A stretch of 64,000 nt of DNA from Pseudogulbenkiania sp. MAI-1 (GTDB lineage: Bacteria > Pseudomonadota > Gammaproteobacteria > Burkholderiales > Chromobacteriaceae), in the NCBI RefSeq assembly GCF_000527175.1, contig NZ_AZUR01000001.1:3311001-3375000 (forward strand), in the 5' to 3' direction. Position numbers and translations under genes: made by a program. Positions 1-8,010 of this stretch are shown in pieces (position 1 is the first letter of the stretch; each line of letters opens with the position of its first letter). The notes beneath the pieces are model-generated. The model was given only the letters and a program-made list of their open reading frames with translations. It was not told the DNA's origin and searched no databases.

Positions 1-311
1 TTGAGCTGGCCAACCAGTTGGGCGCGCTCCGGCGCATTGGGTGCGATCACCAGGGCTTTGCAGCGCAAATCCCAGATCATATTGGCGATCACGGCTTGCG
101 ATTGGCGATCTTCCTCACTGGGCGGCCCCCGAAAATAGATGTCGACACCCAGCTCCTTCCCCGCCTGATTCGCCCCCTCCCCCACCGCTTTCCAGAAGGC
201 ATAACCGCCGCCGGCGGAGACCACCTCGATGCAGTCTTTGGCCAAGGCCGGCACGATCACACCCAACCCAGCCCAACCTAGCAGCACGCCCCAAACGACT
301 CTGCTCACCAT
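1..311 (-). CDS. Periplasmic sugar-binding (ABC-type) protein, 3'-truncated by window edge
   Basis: The minus-strand frame is open from an ATG at 311 to the left edge, so only about 103 N-terminal residues are visible. They begin with a signal peptide (hydrophobic segment ending ALA-K near residue 24). A fold typical of type I periplasmic binding proteins follows: EVVSAGGGYAFWKAVGEGA, then a GVDIYFRGP strand and an ALVIAPNAP strand. This is how RbsB/TorT-like sugar or autoinducer-binding proteins start. A GAGGGG ribosome-binding site precedes the ATG. The ligand cannot be told from this fragment. It could serve an ABC importer or act as a sensor partner of a histidine kinase, and the genes that would decide this lie outside the window. 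Confidence 0.65.
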   Translation of the reverse strand, partial: MVSRVVWGVLLGWAGLGVIVPALAKDCIEVVSAGGGYAFWKAVGEGANQAGKELGVDIYFRGPPSEEDRQSQAVIANMIWDLRCKALVIAPNAPERAQLVGQL

Positions 312-475
312 TTCCCGATGTCCCCTCGTTGACAGAGCATGCCCGATGACGACAGCGTCTCGTGCCGGCAGCCGGTTGGTTTGCACCAGTCGCCATGCCC
401 GCTTTGACTGTAGTCGATCCTTGACGCTATCGATGATTCACGAGCAACCGCCTGCCGGAAACTGCCGCCGGGGAG

Positions 476-1015
476 TCAGGCGACAAATTCTATTTCACTG
501 CCTGGCTTGGCCTGAATGGGCGGACCAAAGCTCACGATGTCGGGAAGCGTAGCGTTCTCGTGCTCGCGGATGGCGGCGGCCGATGCGTGCGCCTTGTCGT
601 GGGTGGTGTGGGCGTCGGCGGCCACGGTGACGGAATAGCCCAGCGCGGCCGCCCGCCGGGTGGTGGTGTCCACGCAGAACTCGCTGGCGTAGCCGCAAAT
701 CACGACATGGTTGATCTGGTGCTGGTCCAACAACGCTTGCAGCGGCGTGCGGAGAAACGAATCCGGCGTCGTTTTACGGACGAAGTGGTCTCCCGGCACC
801 GTGCGAAGGTGACGTTCCAGCTGCCAGGACTCCGACCCATGAGCGAGCTTGCCCGAGGCTCGTTCGTGCTGGATGAACACGACCGGAATACCGTGCGTCC
901 TGGCCCGGCCAGCCAAGGCGTTGATTCGTTCGACGACCGCATCGGCCTCGTACGGACGCGGTTCATCGTCGAACAGCCCGCGCTGAACGTCGATGATGAG
1001 CAGGGCAGTTTTCAT
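476..1015 (-). CDS. Isochorismatase-family cysteine hydrolase
   Basis: A 179-residue cytosolic protein of the isochorismatase-like hydrolase superfamily, which hydrolyses C-N or C-O bonds (nicotinamidase, isochorismatase, ureidoacrylate hydrolase and relatives). The catalytic triad is visible: D9 in ALLIIDVQ, K81 in FVRKTTPDSF and C114 in GYASEFCVDTT. The cis-peptide region before the cysteine is also present. Length is normal for single-domain members. The substrate is not fixed by sequence; the FCVDTT pattern is common in small uncharacterised members close to the YcaC/nicotinamidase group. The gene stands alone, with a VOC gene remnant just upstream. Confidence 0.85.
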   Translation of the reverse strand: MKTALLIIDVQRGLFDDEPRPYEADAVVERINALAGRARTHGIPVVFIQHERASGKLAHGSESWQLERHLRTVPGDHFVRKTTPDSFLRTPLQALLDQHQINHVVICGYASEFCVDTTTRRAAALGYSVTVAADAHTTHDKAHASAAAIREHENATLPDIVSFGPPIQAKPGSEIEFVA

Positions 1016-1132
1016 CAGAGGATCTCTTGTGAATGAATGAGCGTTGCAATCTGGCTAGAACAGGCCTCCTCTCCGACGACGTATCTGCTCGATGGAGAGC
1101 CAGGCCTCATTCCGCTGCAGAACCGCATGGAC

Positions 1133-1282
1133 TCAGCCTTGCGGGGAATGGCAGGCCACGCAGAGCTTGTTGCCGTCGGGGACCCGGAAGTACGCGCCAT
1201 AGTAGTACTCATGATACTCGGGCCTCAGGCCGGGCTGCGACTGCCAGCCTGCCCACGGGCGGCTCCGTCCACAGAAACGTGC
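1133..1282 (-). pseudogene. Remnant of a VOC (glyoxalase-type) family gene
   Basis: About 50 codons encode what looks like the C-terminal end of a VOC-superfamily protein: GLRPEYHEYYYGAYF, then RVPDGNKL, then a terminal CVACH. The family pattern there is a tyrosine-rich strand, then DPDGN, then the metal-binding/closing strand. The N-terminal two thirds of the domain are missing, and the upstream 100 bp contain no continuation in any frame. It therefore reads as a decayed fragment and not a functional gene. A short open frame continues upstream to about 1324 but has no family resemblance there. Confidence 0.55.
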
Positions 1283-1410
1283 CGGGTCGAGCCAAGTCGA
1301 CTTATTCAGCCCTTCCCTGGACATTAAAGATGCATAAATTTTACTTGTTTGATGAGAAAAACTGACATCTAATTCTGTAATTTGCTACCTTTTTCGCTGG
1401 CTGGCCCACA

Positions 1411-3393
1411 ATGCCATATGAACCCCGATTTCGTTCCACCCGAACCATCTCCCACCCGCTTGCGATCCTGACCATCGTGGGTCTCATGGTCGCATCGCTC
1501 TGGTTTGTTCTAATCGCAGAAGAAGACCGCAATCACGCTGCTGTCGAGCGTAATGCCAAGACCGAGTCGGCCAATCTTGTCAGGGCCTTTGGTGAATACG
1601 TCGTTCGAACCTTCAATGAGGTCGACGAGGCGCTGCTGATCCTGCGTCAGGCATGGCTTAACGATCGATCCGATTTCGATCAGGAAGTCCAGTTTCTCCA
1701 GTCTGCCTACTCCAAGTCACTTCTGGTCCAGGTCGCGGTCATCGGTCCAGACGGAAAGCTCGCGTACTCCAATCTCGACCCGAACGCGAAACCGGTCGAT
1801 CTGAGCGACCGTGAGCATTTCCGGGTGCATCGTCACAGCAGCCAGGACAGGCTTCATATTAGCAAACCCGTAAAGGGGCGCGTTTCCAGCCGCTACAGCA
1901 TTCAGATGACGCGCCCCATCCTGGGCGAGCATGGCCGCTTTGAGGGCGTACTGGTCATTTCACTCAGTCCCGACTACTTCAAACAATTTATTGAATCTGT
2001 TGACCTAGGCGCACGTGGCTCTATCGGGCTGGTCGGAACGGATGGTATTTTCCGAGTACGCGGAAGCGCCGGGAAACTGGATGCCAAGGCTATCGGCACT
2101 GCGGTACCGTCTGATCGTCCGTTTTTGCGCCCAAATGCTCCTCCGCAAGGGAGCTTTGAAACGAAAAGTACGATCGATGGAATCGACCGGCTGGTGACGT
2201 ATCGACGCCTGGATGGCTATCCGATGGTCGTGTCGATCACCCAACCGGTCGAAGACATTTTCGCAGCGCATGAACAGCGCTGGTTCCGGTACCGCCTCGT
2301 CGCAGGTGTCATCTCGCTACTGATGGTATTGGGCGGCGCGTTACTGGCGCGAGCCCTGCACGTACAAGGTCAATTCCGCAGCCGATTACTGTTCGTCAAC
2401 AACAGCTTGCGCACTCTGAACGATATCACCATCCAGTCGAGCGATACCCTCCAAGAGCGACTACAGAAAGCACTGGAACTCGGATGCCGCCACCTAGGGG
2501 TTGAATTTGGCATTGTCAGCCATGTGATTGGAGACCGCTACCATGTTGAAAGCTGCTGTGCGCCGCCGTCTGCCAACCTGAAGGCGGGCGATGAATTCGA
2601 GCTTGCGCAGACCTACTGTGCAATGACGCTTAATCGCTCCGACGTGGTGGCGATCCACCATATGAGCGATTCCGAATATGCCGGCCACCCCTGTTTCGAC
2701 GCCTTCAAACTGGAGTGTTATATCGGCGCCCCGGTTTGGGTCGGTGGCGAACTCTATGGTACCGTCAATTTTTCTTCTACCAGACCCTATGGCCGAACGT
2801 TCGATCGCAGCGATATCGAGTTCGTGCGGTTGTTGGGGCGCTGGGTGGGCATCGCAATTGCCGAGGAAAGATCGCTCACCAAGCTGAGAGCACTAGCGAC
2901 AACGGACGAGCTGACGGGCGTGATGCGTCGTGGCCACTTTACAGAGATCGCTGAGAAAGAATTCAGTCGGACGAGGCGCTATGGATGCCAACTGTCAATG
3001 CTCCTGATTGACCTCGACTACTTTAAACGCATCAATGACAGCTTCGGCCACTACAGTGGCGATGAAACACTGAAGCGCGTCGCCATTGTTTTTCAGCAGG
3101 TGCTCAGGAGCTGTGATATTCTCGGCCGCCTTGGCGGGGAGGAGTTCGCCGTTCTGTTGCCCAACACTCCTGAATCCGAAGCGCAAGAGGTGGCAGAGCG
3201 ACTACGCCGCGAAGTCGAAAAGAGCACGATTCAAACGCTAAACGGACAGATTCACTTAACTGTTAGTATAGGTGTTGCGGAACTTGCGGCCGAGGATGAC
3301 TTCACGACCATCTACAATCGCTGTGATGCCGCACTTTATGAAGCGAAGCGCCGGGGCAGAAACTGCGTTGTGGCAAGTAGTGTATTTCCGTAA
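1411..3393 (+). CDS. Membrane-anchored sensor diguanylate cyclase (PDC-GAF-GGDEF)
   Basis: A 660-residue inner-membrane protein that should make cyclic di-GMP in response to a periplasmic signal. Helix TM1 spans about residues 15-36 and TM2 about 295-316. The 250 residues between them resemble a double-PDC (dCache) sensor, with a LAYSNLDP strand and a SIQMTRPI motif. A GAF domain follows (about 340-490), and the GGDEF domain fills the C-terminus. The active-site motif is GGEEF at 575-579. An RxxD inhibitory site (RSCD, 566-569) lies five residues upstream, so product inhibition is likely. No EAL domain. It is monocistronic and no clear Shine-Dalgarno precedes the chosen ATG. Base composition is lower in GC than the core genes downstream. 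Confidence 0.9.
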   Translation: MPYEPRFRSTRTISHPLAILTIVGLMVASLWFVLIAEEDRNHAAVERNAKTESANLVRAFGEYVVRTFNEVDEALLILRQAWLNDRSDFDQEVQFLQSAYSKSLLVQVAVIGPDGKLAYSNLDPNAKPVDLSDREHFRVHRHSSQDRLHISKPVKGRVSSRYSIQMTRPILGEHGRFEGVLVISLSPDYFKQFIESVDLGARGSIGLVGTDGIFRVRGSAGKLDAKAIGTAVPSDRPFLRPNAPPQGSFETKSTIDGIDRLVTYRRLDGYPMVVSITQPVEDIFAAHEQRWFRYRLVAGVISLLMVLGGALLARALHVQGQFRSRLLFVNNSLRTLNDITIQSSDTLQERLQKALELGCRHLGVEFGIVSHVIGDRYHVESCCAPPSANLKAGDEFELAQTYCAMTLNRSDVVAIHHMSDSEYAGHPCFDAFKLECYIGAPVWVGGELYGTVNFSSTRPYGRTFDRSDIEFVRLLGRWVGIAIAEERSLTKLRALATTDELTGVMRRGHFTEIAEKEFSRTRRYGCQLSMLLIDLDYFKRINDSFGHYSGDETLKRVAIVFQQVLRSCDILGRLGGEEFAVLLPNTPESEAQEVAERLRREVEKSTIQTLNGQIHLTVSIGVAELAAEDDFTTIYNRCDAALYEAKRRGRNCVVASSVFP

Positions 3394-3468
3394 GAAGGGT
3401 AATGGCGAGCCCTGCGGCCGACGACCGGGTGCTCTATCGTCGTGACGAACTGGATACGTAGGAGTAAA

Positions 3469-3540
3469 GGGGACGGACTACGGTTTCCACTATTTCCCCA
3501 AATCTGCTAGCAGCGAAGAAATCGTGGTCCCCTATTATTA
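3469..3540. repeat. Dispersed palindromic repeat, copy 1 (GGGGAC...GTCCCC type)
   Basis: The element opens with GGGGACGGACTACGGTTTC and closes with the near inverse GAAATCGTGGTCCCC plus TATTATT. The two ends are imperfect inverted repeats around a TTTCCCCAAA core. A second full copy lies at 9227-9300 and a half copy at 7281-7307. All are intergenic. This is the pattern of REP-type elements mobilised by REP-associated tyrosine transposases, but no such transposase gene is in the window. Confidence 0.6.
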
Positions 3541-3542
3541 AC

Positions 3543-3608
3543 GTGGTGGCCGGCAGCCCGAAGATGCTGGGCCAACTGCTGCATCTCTTGGCGCCGCATG
3601 TGAAGTAA
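3543..3608 (+). other. Possible 3' remnant of a coding sequence
   Basis: A short open frame (VVAGSPKMLGQLLHLLAPHVK then TAA) directly follows repeat copy 1 and ends just before a terminator hairpin. Its composition is coding-like, and its position suggests the 3' tail of a gene whose body was lost or interrupted at the repeat. No family can be named. Confidence 0.25.
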
Positions 3609-3628
3609 GCGTTGCCAGTCTGAGCATG

Positions 3629-3663
3629 AAAAACGCCCCCGTGCTTTGGCCGGGAGCGTTTTT
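3629..3663. terminator. Bidirectional intrinsic terminator
   Basis: Stem AAAACGCCCCCG pairs with CGGGAGCGTTTT (one G-U type mismatch) around a short loop. A-runs and T-runs flank the stem, so it can terminate in both directions. It closes the leftward SDR gene and any rightward transcript from the diguanylate cyclase region. Confidence 0.7.
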
Positions 3664-3686
3664 ATTTGGCGGATCGGGCCGGCAGC

Positions 3687-4445
3687 TCAAATCTGGGTGA
3701 GGCCTCCATCCACCGTCAACTCCACTCCATTGATGTAGCTTGCTTCACTCGAGGCCAGAAACAACGCCGCGCTGGCGATCTCATCCGGCTGCGCCACATA
3801 ACCCAAGGGCACCGTTTCCTTGGCCTGCTCCTGCAGCGCGACGATCTGTTCGGCACTCAGTTTCAGGCCGTTTTCCATGATGGGTGTGCGGGTGTAGCCC
3901 GGGCTGAGGGCATTGACCCGGATTTTGTGGGTCTTGAGATCGTTCGCCCACGAACGCGCGAAAGAACGTACTGCAGCTTTCGAGGCGCTGTACAGGCTCA
4001 AATTCGGCATCCCCTTGTTGGCAACGATGGAAGCCGTCAGCACCACGGAGCTACCCTCTTTCAGCAAGGGGAGCAGCGTTTGCACGGTGAAGAAGACGCC
4101 CTTCACGTTGATATCGAAGCTCTTGGCGAATTCATCCTCGCTCGTCGTTCCCAATTCATTCGTTTCCGCGATGCCGGCATTGGCGAACAGCGCATCCACT
4201 TGATCACCGCGGCTTTCGATCTCGCTTTTGAGCTTGTTCAGATCGGCCTGCTGCGCCACATCGGACACTATGGCCACCGCAGCCGTTCCCAGCGTGGTGA
4301 CTGCGGCATCCAGGCTCTTGGCTGAGCGGCCGGTGATATAGACCCGCTTGGCTCCCTCGGCGAGCGCGGCTTTGGCGATGGCCAGACCGATACCGGTCGA
4401 GCCGCCGGTGATGACAGCCACTTGATTGCTGAATTTCGTCGACAT
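3687..4445 (-). CDS. SDR-family NAD(P)-dependent oxidoreductase
   Basis: A 252-residue classical short-chain dehydrogenase. It shows the TGGSTGIG cofactor loop near residue 14, NAG in the central strand (FANAGIAE), the catalytic serine in VVLTASIVANKG and the YSASK catalytic Tyr/Lys. It ends in the usual GVELTVDGGL segment. Length is normal. The substrate is unknown; many close relatives are annotated only as SDR oxidoreductase. It is divergent from a LysR regulator with a shared 103-bp promoter region, the usual arrangement for a regulator controlling an adjacent oxidoreductase. Confidence 0.88.
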   Translation of the reverse strand: MSTKFSNQVAVITGGSTGIGLAIAKAALAEGAKRVYITGRSAKSLDAAVTTLGTAAVAIVSDVAQQADLNKLKSEIESRGDQVDALFANAGIAETNELGTTSEDEFAKSFDINVKGVFFTVQTLLPLLKEGSSVVLTASIVANKGMPNLSLYSASKAAVRSFARSWANDLKTHKIRVNALSPGYTRTPIMENGLKLSAEQIVALQEQAKETVPLGYVAQPDEIASAALFLASSEASYINGVELTVDGGLTQI

Positions 4446-4548
4446 GCTGGCTTCCCTTCTTTGTTTGAGCAGAAGACGTCAGTTTTATTCACAATCATCA
4501 AGGGATAAACTATCGCTCCATTGATTCATTTAGAACTGTGGCTTAGCA

Positions 4549-5427
4549 ATGGATTTACTGGAGAGCATGAAGGTGTATGTCCTGGCGGTGGAGAAAGGCA
4601 GCCTCAGCGCTGCCGCTGCGGCCAGCGGCATTTCTGCAACGATGGCGGGCAATCACCTGCGGGCGCTGGAGCTACGCCTGGGCGTGCAATTGCTCAACCG
4701 GACGACACGGCGCCAGCACCTGACGGCGTTCGGCGAGGACTACTACCAGCGTTGCAAGGAGATTCTCCGGCTAGTGGACGACAGCGATACGCAGGCGCAG
4801 CGCCTGCAGATGGCCCCCGTGGGTAAGTTGCGCGTCACCGCCCCGGTCACCTTCGGCAGCGAAGCGCTGATGCCGGCGCTATCGGTGTATCTGGAGCGCT
4901 ACCCCGAGGTCAGCGTCGACGTGTCCTTGAACGACCGAGTGGTGGATCTGGTGGAAGAAGGCTTCGAGGCGGCCATCCGTATCGGCAATTTGCCGGATTC
5001 GGCCTTGATCGCCAAGCCGCTGGCACCTTATCGTTTGATGATCTGCGCATCGCCCGACTATCTGGCGCGCAGGGGGATGCCGGAGCGGCCCGAAGACTTG
5101 TCCCGGCACGAATGCCTCTCCTTCAGCCCGGCGGCGATGACGCATTGGCGTTTGAATGGCGAAGATGGCGGGTATCGCATACCGGTGTCCGGACGACTAC
5201 AAGCAAATCACGGGCAAGCACTGCGGGTTGCCGCCTTATACGGGCTAGGCATCGTCCTGCAACCGGCGATCCTGCTGGAGGCCGATGTGCGGGCAGGGCG
5301 CTTGGTGCAGCTGCTTCCCAACTATGAACTGCCGAGCAGATCGATGAGCGTGGTCTATCTGCCGGACCGGTATCTCTTGCCCAAGCTGCGCAGCTTTGTG
5401 GATTTTCTGGTGGAGCGGTTTGGCTGA
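4549..5427 (+). CDS. LysR-family transcriptional regulator
   Basis: A 292-residue regulator with an N-terminal winged helix-turn-helix (about residues 1-60; it begins MDLLESMKVYVLAVEKGSLS, with a LNRTTRRQHLT wing). The effector-binding domain is of periplasmic-binding type and resembles the AaeR/DmlR group (LRVTAPVTFG, GLGIVLQP). The divergent SDR gene is its likely target, with the operator in the shared intergenic region; this comes from gene arrangement alone. An alternative start upstream would overlap the promoter and was not chosen. Confidence 0.9.
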   Translation: MDLLESMKVYVLAVEKGSLSAAAAASGISATMAGNHLRALELRLGVQLLNRTTRRQHLTAFGEDYYQRCKEILRLVDDSDTQAQRLQMAPVGKLRVTAPVTFGSEALMPALSVYLERYPEVSVDVSLNDRVVDLVEEGFEAAIRIGNLPDSALIAKPLAPYRLMICASPDYLARRGMPERPEDLSRHECLSFSPAAMTHWRLNGEDGGYRIPVSGRLQANHGQALRVAALYGLGIVLQPAILLEADVRAGRLVQLLPNYELPSRSMSVVYLPDRYLLPKLRSFVDFLVERFG

Positions 5428-5444
5428 GTCTTGCCCCAAGCCAC

Positions 5445-5570
5445 TCAAACCAGCCAGGGGTTGATCAAGACCAAGCCCGTGCCACATTCCCTAAAAGGCA
5501 TATTTTCTACTTCACCGGTGCCATCGATCACCATCAGGCCTTGCCAGGCGTCGCGGCACCAGATATCCAT
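5445..5570 (-). CDS. Small putative ORF (41 aa), paralogue of a broken ORF at 11205-11290
   Basis: A 41-codon frame starting MDIWCRDAWQGLMVIDGTGE and ending LINPWLV, convergent with the LysR gene. No known family. The only support beyond being open is that a degenerate homologue with the same opening (NIWCCEA, then GLAVIIGVGDAIN in another frame) lies at 11205-11290. The upstream bases (CAATCATAAACAAA in plus-strand view) are also shared. It may be a genuine small gene or a fragment of a repeated sequence. Confidence 0.3.
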   Translation of the reverse strand: MDIWCRDAWQGLMVIDGTGEVENMPFRECGTGLVLINPWLV

Positions 5571-5659
5571 CAATCATAAACAAACCCTGTCCTACCAGCC
5601 ACGAGGACGGCCACATTCCCTGCCAAACGGCCGGTACAAAGCCACAAGGTTGACGCCGC

Positions 5660-5920
5660 CGTGAGCGTCGGCAACAATTCCACTGTTGCAGTCAATCCTG
5701 CAACCGAGATTGGCGTCTCGATTCATACGGCGGACTGCCGCCCCGCGCGGCGTTTTTTACGTCCGTTACACACCATTGGTGCGTCTTCTCTATGGCGGGC
5801 CGTGGTGGGAGAGCCTTCGGGCTCGCCGGTTTCCGTATGGCCGGTACGCCAATCCCGCCATGCGCCTGCCACCCCCGATTGGCGTCGGGCAGCAGGTCGA
5901 TCCTACATACGGAGGCCTCC
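5660..5920 (+). promoter_or_regulatory. Ash/Icd-like leader region upstream of the DUF1484 gene
   Basis: This stretch has an unusual translation in two overlapping frames (RGVFYVRYTPL in one; MAGRGGRAFGLAGFRMAGTP in the other). The patterns recall the small phage and island proteins annotated as Ash family or Icd-like. The second frame (start 5792) runs without a stop through the ribosome-binding site into the 45-aa ORF at 5921. Such sequences are typically found just before small accessory genes and may act as a regulatory RNA or leader peptide. Assignment is by remembered resemblance only. The stretch 5571-5660 holds nothing recognisable. Confidence 0.35.
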
Positions 5921-6058
5921 ATGCCTAAACCCCTCTCCCGCGCCCTGTTGCGCCTGTTACCTGACATTGCCGCCCTGGTTTTTCTGTTGCCTACGCTGGC
6001 CGAAGCCCGGCTCCTGTGTTTGCTGGCCGATAGTCATACCAGGGAGGTGGCCGCATGA
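5921..6058 (+). CDS. Small hypothetical protein (45 aa), likely membrane-associated
   Basis: A strong ribosome-binding site (GGAGG, 5 bases upstream) precedes the ATG. The product has a basic start (MPKPLSRALLRLL) and a hydrophobic stretch DIAALVFLLPTLAEA, resembling a signal or single-span peptide. Its TGA overlaps the ATG of the DUF1484 gene (ATGA), so the two are probably translationally coupled. The frame is also open upstream to 5792 in the Ash-like leader, so a longer product is possible. Function unknown. Confidence 0.5.
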   Translation: MPKPLSRALLRLLPDIAALVFLLPTLAEARLLCLLADSHTREVAA

Positions 6059-6399
6059 ACTCCACCATCCCCACCCTCGCCCCGAACGACGGTGCGCTGG
6101 CTGTAGCCCAGTTGCAAGACACGCTGCGGCAATTGCGACAGTTGTGTAGTGCTCACCCGGAACTGAACACGGTCGATGCGTTGCTGGCCCGGCTGGAAGC
6201 CAACGGCCACGACATCGACACCATCCTCAGCGCCGGCCTGCAGGAATTGCATGCCGTCCATGAGGGTCTGAGCACCGCACTGATGCTGCTCGACCACGCC
6301 GGCGAGGTCGCCCTGCCCGGTAACGGCTTGTACAGCTTGCTACAACCGCTGAACCAGCGCTTCCAGCAGGCGCTGATGCGGGTGAATGATTTGATTTGA
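6055..6399 (+). CDS. DUF1484-family protein
   Basis: A 114-residue, leucine-rich, probably helical cytosolic protein. It resembles the DUF1484 family seen in Burkholderiales and Neisseriales accessory regions (HPELNTVDALLARLEANG, then DIDTILSAGLQELHAVHEGL). No catalytic motif is visible, and the family has no known function. The start overlaps the preceding 45-aa ORF by four bases, and an intrinsic terminator follows 44 bp downstream. The two genes therefore form a short rightward operon behind an Ash-like leader. Confidence 0.55.
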   Translation: MNSTIPTLAPNDGALAVAQLQDTLRQLRQLCSAHPELNTVDALLARLEANGHDIDTILSAGLQELHAVHEGLSTALMLLDHAGEVALPGNGLYSLLQPLNQRFQQALMRVNDLI

Positions 6400-6443
6400 A
6401 GAAGGCTTGCTTGGACATGCCAGCCGAAGGGTTGGCAGGATTG

Positions 6444-6479
6444 AAAACGCCGCTTTCCGTTGATGGGAAGCGGCGTTTT
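6444..6479 (+). terminator. Intrinsic terminator after the DUF1484 gene
   Basis: A perfect 15-bp stem, AAAACGCCGCTTTCC with GGGAAGCGGCGTTTT, around a 6-base loop. Terminal T and A runs let it work in both directions. Confidence 0.8.
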
Positions 6480-6571
6480 GGCTGGAGGGGGATGATTTTG
6501 GTGTGACTTATGACTGTCAACCTGCCGCTCAAGTACATTGGCAGCGAATGATATTGACATGCAGTGCAATG

Positions 6572-6620
6572 TCGCTACGCACCGATTGCCCCCTACAGAT
6601 TATCCCGAGTTACGGCCTTT
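6572..6620. repeat. Dispersed repeat B, copy 1
   Basis: The sequence TCGCTACGCACCGATTGCCC...GAGTTACGGCCTT closely matches 9303-9353 (TCGCTGCGCTCCGATTGCAC...GGGTTACGGCCTT). Both copies sit next to the 3' end of a leftward gene or cassette. At 9303 it adjoins the GGGGAC-type palindrome, so the two may form one composite element. Confidence 0.5.
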
Positions 6621-6652
6621 GATATTCACACGCTTGCGTACAACTTCCATCA

Positions 6653-7180
6653 TCACTCGGTTCTTGCTACTGCAGCCAAAACTGAAGGTGCAATGAGGCG
6701 ATGCATCGGTTTAACAACCGCCATATATGCTTGACCGAGGAGATTATTGACCTGGACGACAGTGGTGACCGTGACGAGCACTTTTCCAGTCTGCTCTGCT
6801 GACGTCCGATGCACTGACAGTGTTACATTCAAATGCTTGTCTTTGTCACCGAGAAGCACTTCGCTGAAAGTATTTTCGAAGAGAGTAAAGATGCCGACAC
6901 GCTCACCCGGCTGGTACTCGGAATCACTTTTCAACTTGTCCACATTATCGAGCAAGCCTAAATCCTTGAGCCCAAGGAGTGACACTGCACCATTGCGCAG
7001 CGCCATGCATGTGTTTACCCAAGAGGGTGTTTGCGATAGCGCTTTAAGAAACTGCCCCAGTGCTGAGAGCGACAGATCACCCGCCTCTACAGACCAGGCA
7101 TCATGAAAATAAGAACTGGGAACCAATTTTTCGATGAGGCTGTTCGATGGTGCGCAAGTTTCAAACGGACGAGTGCTCAT
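6653..7180 (-). CDS. DUF2867-domain protein
   Basis: A 175-residue cytosolic protein with the features of DUF2867: an N-terminal SYFHDAWSV, a central helix LSQTPSWVNTCMALRN and a GLKDLG turn. A C-terminal beta region follows (VSLSVHRT-like strand, TTVVQVNNLLGQAYM, VKPMHRLIAPSVL). The fold resembles polyketide-cyclase/SRPBCC-like proteins, but no function is established. The start has an AGGA box 5 bases upstream. It lies on the same strand as the neighbouring lipoprotein, TIR and PutAbiC genes. A partial attC-like sequence lies upstream at 7316-7348, so it may be the last cassette of an array. Repeat B lies just beyond its stop. Confidence 0.75.
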   Translation of the reverse strand: MSTRPFETCAPSNSLIEKLVPSSYFHDAWSVEAGDLSLSALGQFLKALSQTPSWVNTCMALRNGAVSLLGLKDLGLLDNVDKLKSDSEYQPGERVGIFTLFENTFSEVLLGDKDKHLNVTLSVHRTSAEQTGKVLVTVTTVVQVNNLLGQAYMAVVKPMHRLIAPSVLAAVARTE

Positions 7181-7280
7181 ATGGTCCTAATATTTGGCAT
7201 GGGGGAAGCAGCAACACAACGGAGCCCGTAGGACACAATCGAAGCGCTGTACATTGCGCCATCGTCGGCGGCCTCTACAA

Positions 7281-7307
7281 AGAAATCGTGGCCTGTCCCC
7301 TATTATT
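7281..7307. repeat. Half copy of the GGGGAC-type palindromic repeat
   Basis: It contains GAAATCGTGGCCTGTCCCC followed by TATTATT, matching the right half of the full copies at 3469 and 9227. It lies inside what looks like a disrupted attC site between the DUF2867 and DKNYY genes. Confidence 0.5.
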
Positions 7308-7315
7308 ATGTTTTT

Positions 7316-7348
7316 AGGCCGACCGTCGCGTTGAACTCCTTGTTGGGC
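7316..7348 (-). other. Partial integron attC-like site
   Basis: Read on the minus strand just after the lipoprotein stop: a perfect R'' core GCCCAAC (7348-7342), then AAGGAGTTCAACGCGACGG, which resembles the left arm of an attC. The matching right arm is not evident, because the GGGGAC-type repeat begins within 10-20 bases. It is read as an attC interrupted or truncated by that repeat. Confidence 0.3.
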
Positions 7349-7353
7349 CGCCT

Positions 7354-8010
7354 CTATTTGAATGAATCGCATGACACTACTTTTCCATCGCTGTAACAGC
7401 GATTGATGTCCCGCGCACAGACCTCGCATGAACCATTAGCAAGTGCAAAGGTGCCTGCATCTGCCCCTTCAATAACAGCTCTGATGCTTGAGTAGACTTG
7501 GTGCTTATCCTTTGCATACCAATAATTGATAACAGAGAATGACCTCGGATCTGCGCCAGGAAGCTTCTTGGCTCTTCGATAGGCACATTTACTATCAATT
7601 TGCCAATCGTCTTTAAGCCAGCGGAACGATTGCGGATCACAAGCTTCAATTGGCCGACCCAAAATGTACACATCATTTTCGTCTTTGGCGTAATTCAGAT
7701 CACTGGATGCAACGAAGGAGGCTGGGTTTGCATGCGTGATTACGACTGCCTCGAAATAGGCGTGTTCGCTATCTTTTGCGTAAGTCTCTGACAACGCAAC
7801 AAAGGTGCTTGGCTTCGCGCCAACAATCGGGCTGCCACGAAAGTACACGTGATCCTTATCTTTTGCGTAAGGCCCCTTGAGCGACTGAAATGAAGTGGCA
7901 TCAGCGCCTTTTACGATGAATGAACTGCTGCCCCAAGCTTCGTTCCAGCTCTTGTAGACAACACCATTTCCAGATTTCTGGTAGCCCGTGCAGGCTGTAA
8001 CAAGGGCGGA
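7354..8010 (-). pseudogene. DKNYY-repeat lipoprotein gene, 5' end cut off by IS30 insertion
   Basis: The 3' part of a gene for a DKNYY-type lipoprotein. A lipobox (ALVTAC) is followed by 4-5 repeats of about 37 residues with the pattern Y-A-K-D-x(3)-V-Y/A-Y-F. Examples are YAKDKDHVYFRG, YAKDSEHAYFEA, YAKDENDVYILG and YAKDKHQVYSSI. Such proteins are exported and of unknown role. An IS30-family element sits within the signal-peptide codons. The missing start appears on the far side of the element: AGGAG ribosome-binding site, then GTG at 9139 encoding VVRTSLCLVIIL. If the element spans 8011-9097, the two halves join in frame. The open frame running on to 8199 is element sequence and not protein N-terminus. 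Confidence 0.65.

Noticed and set aside
6500..6650. attC site after the DUF2867 gene
   Set aside because: No GCCCAAC/GTTRRRY core or palindrome follows the stop; repeat B occupies the place where one would be expected.
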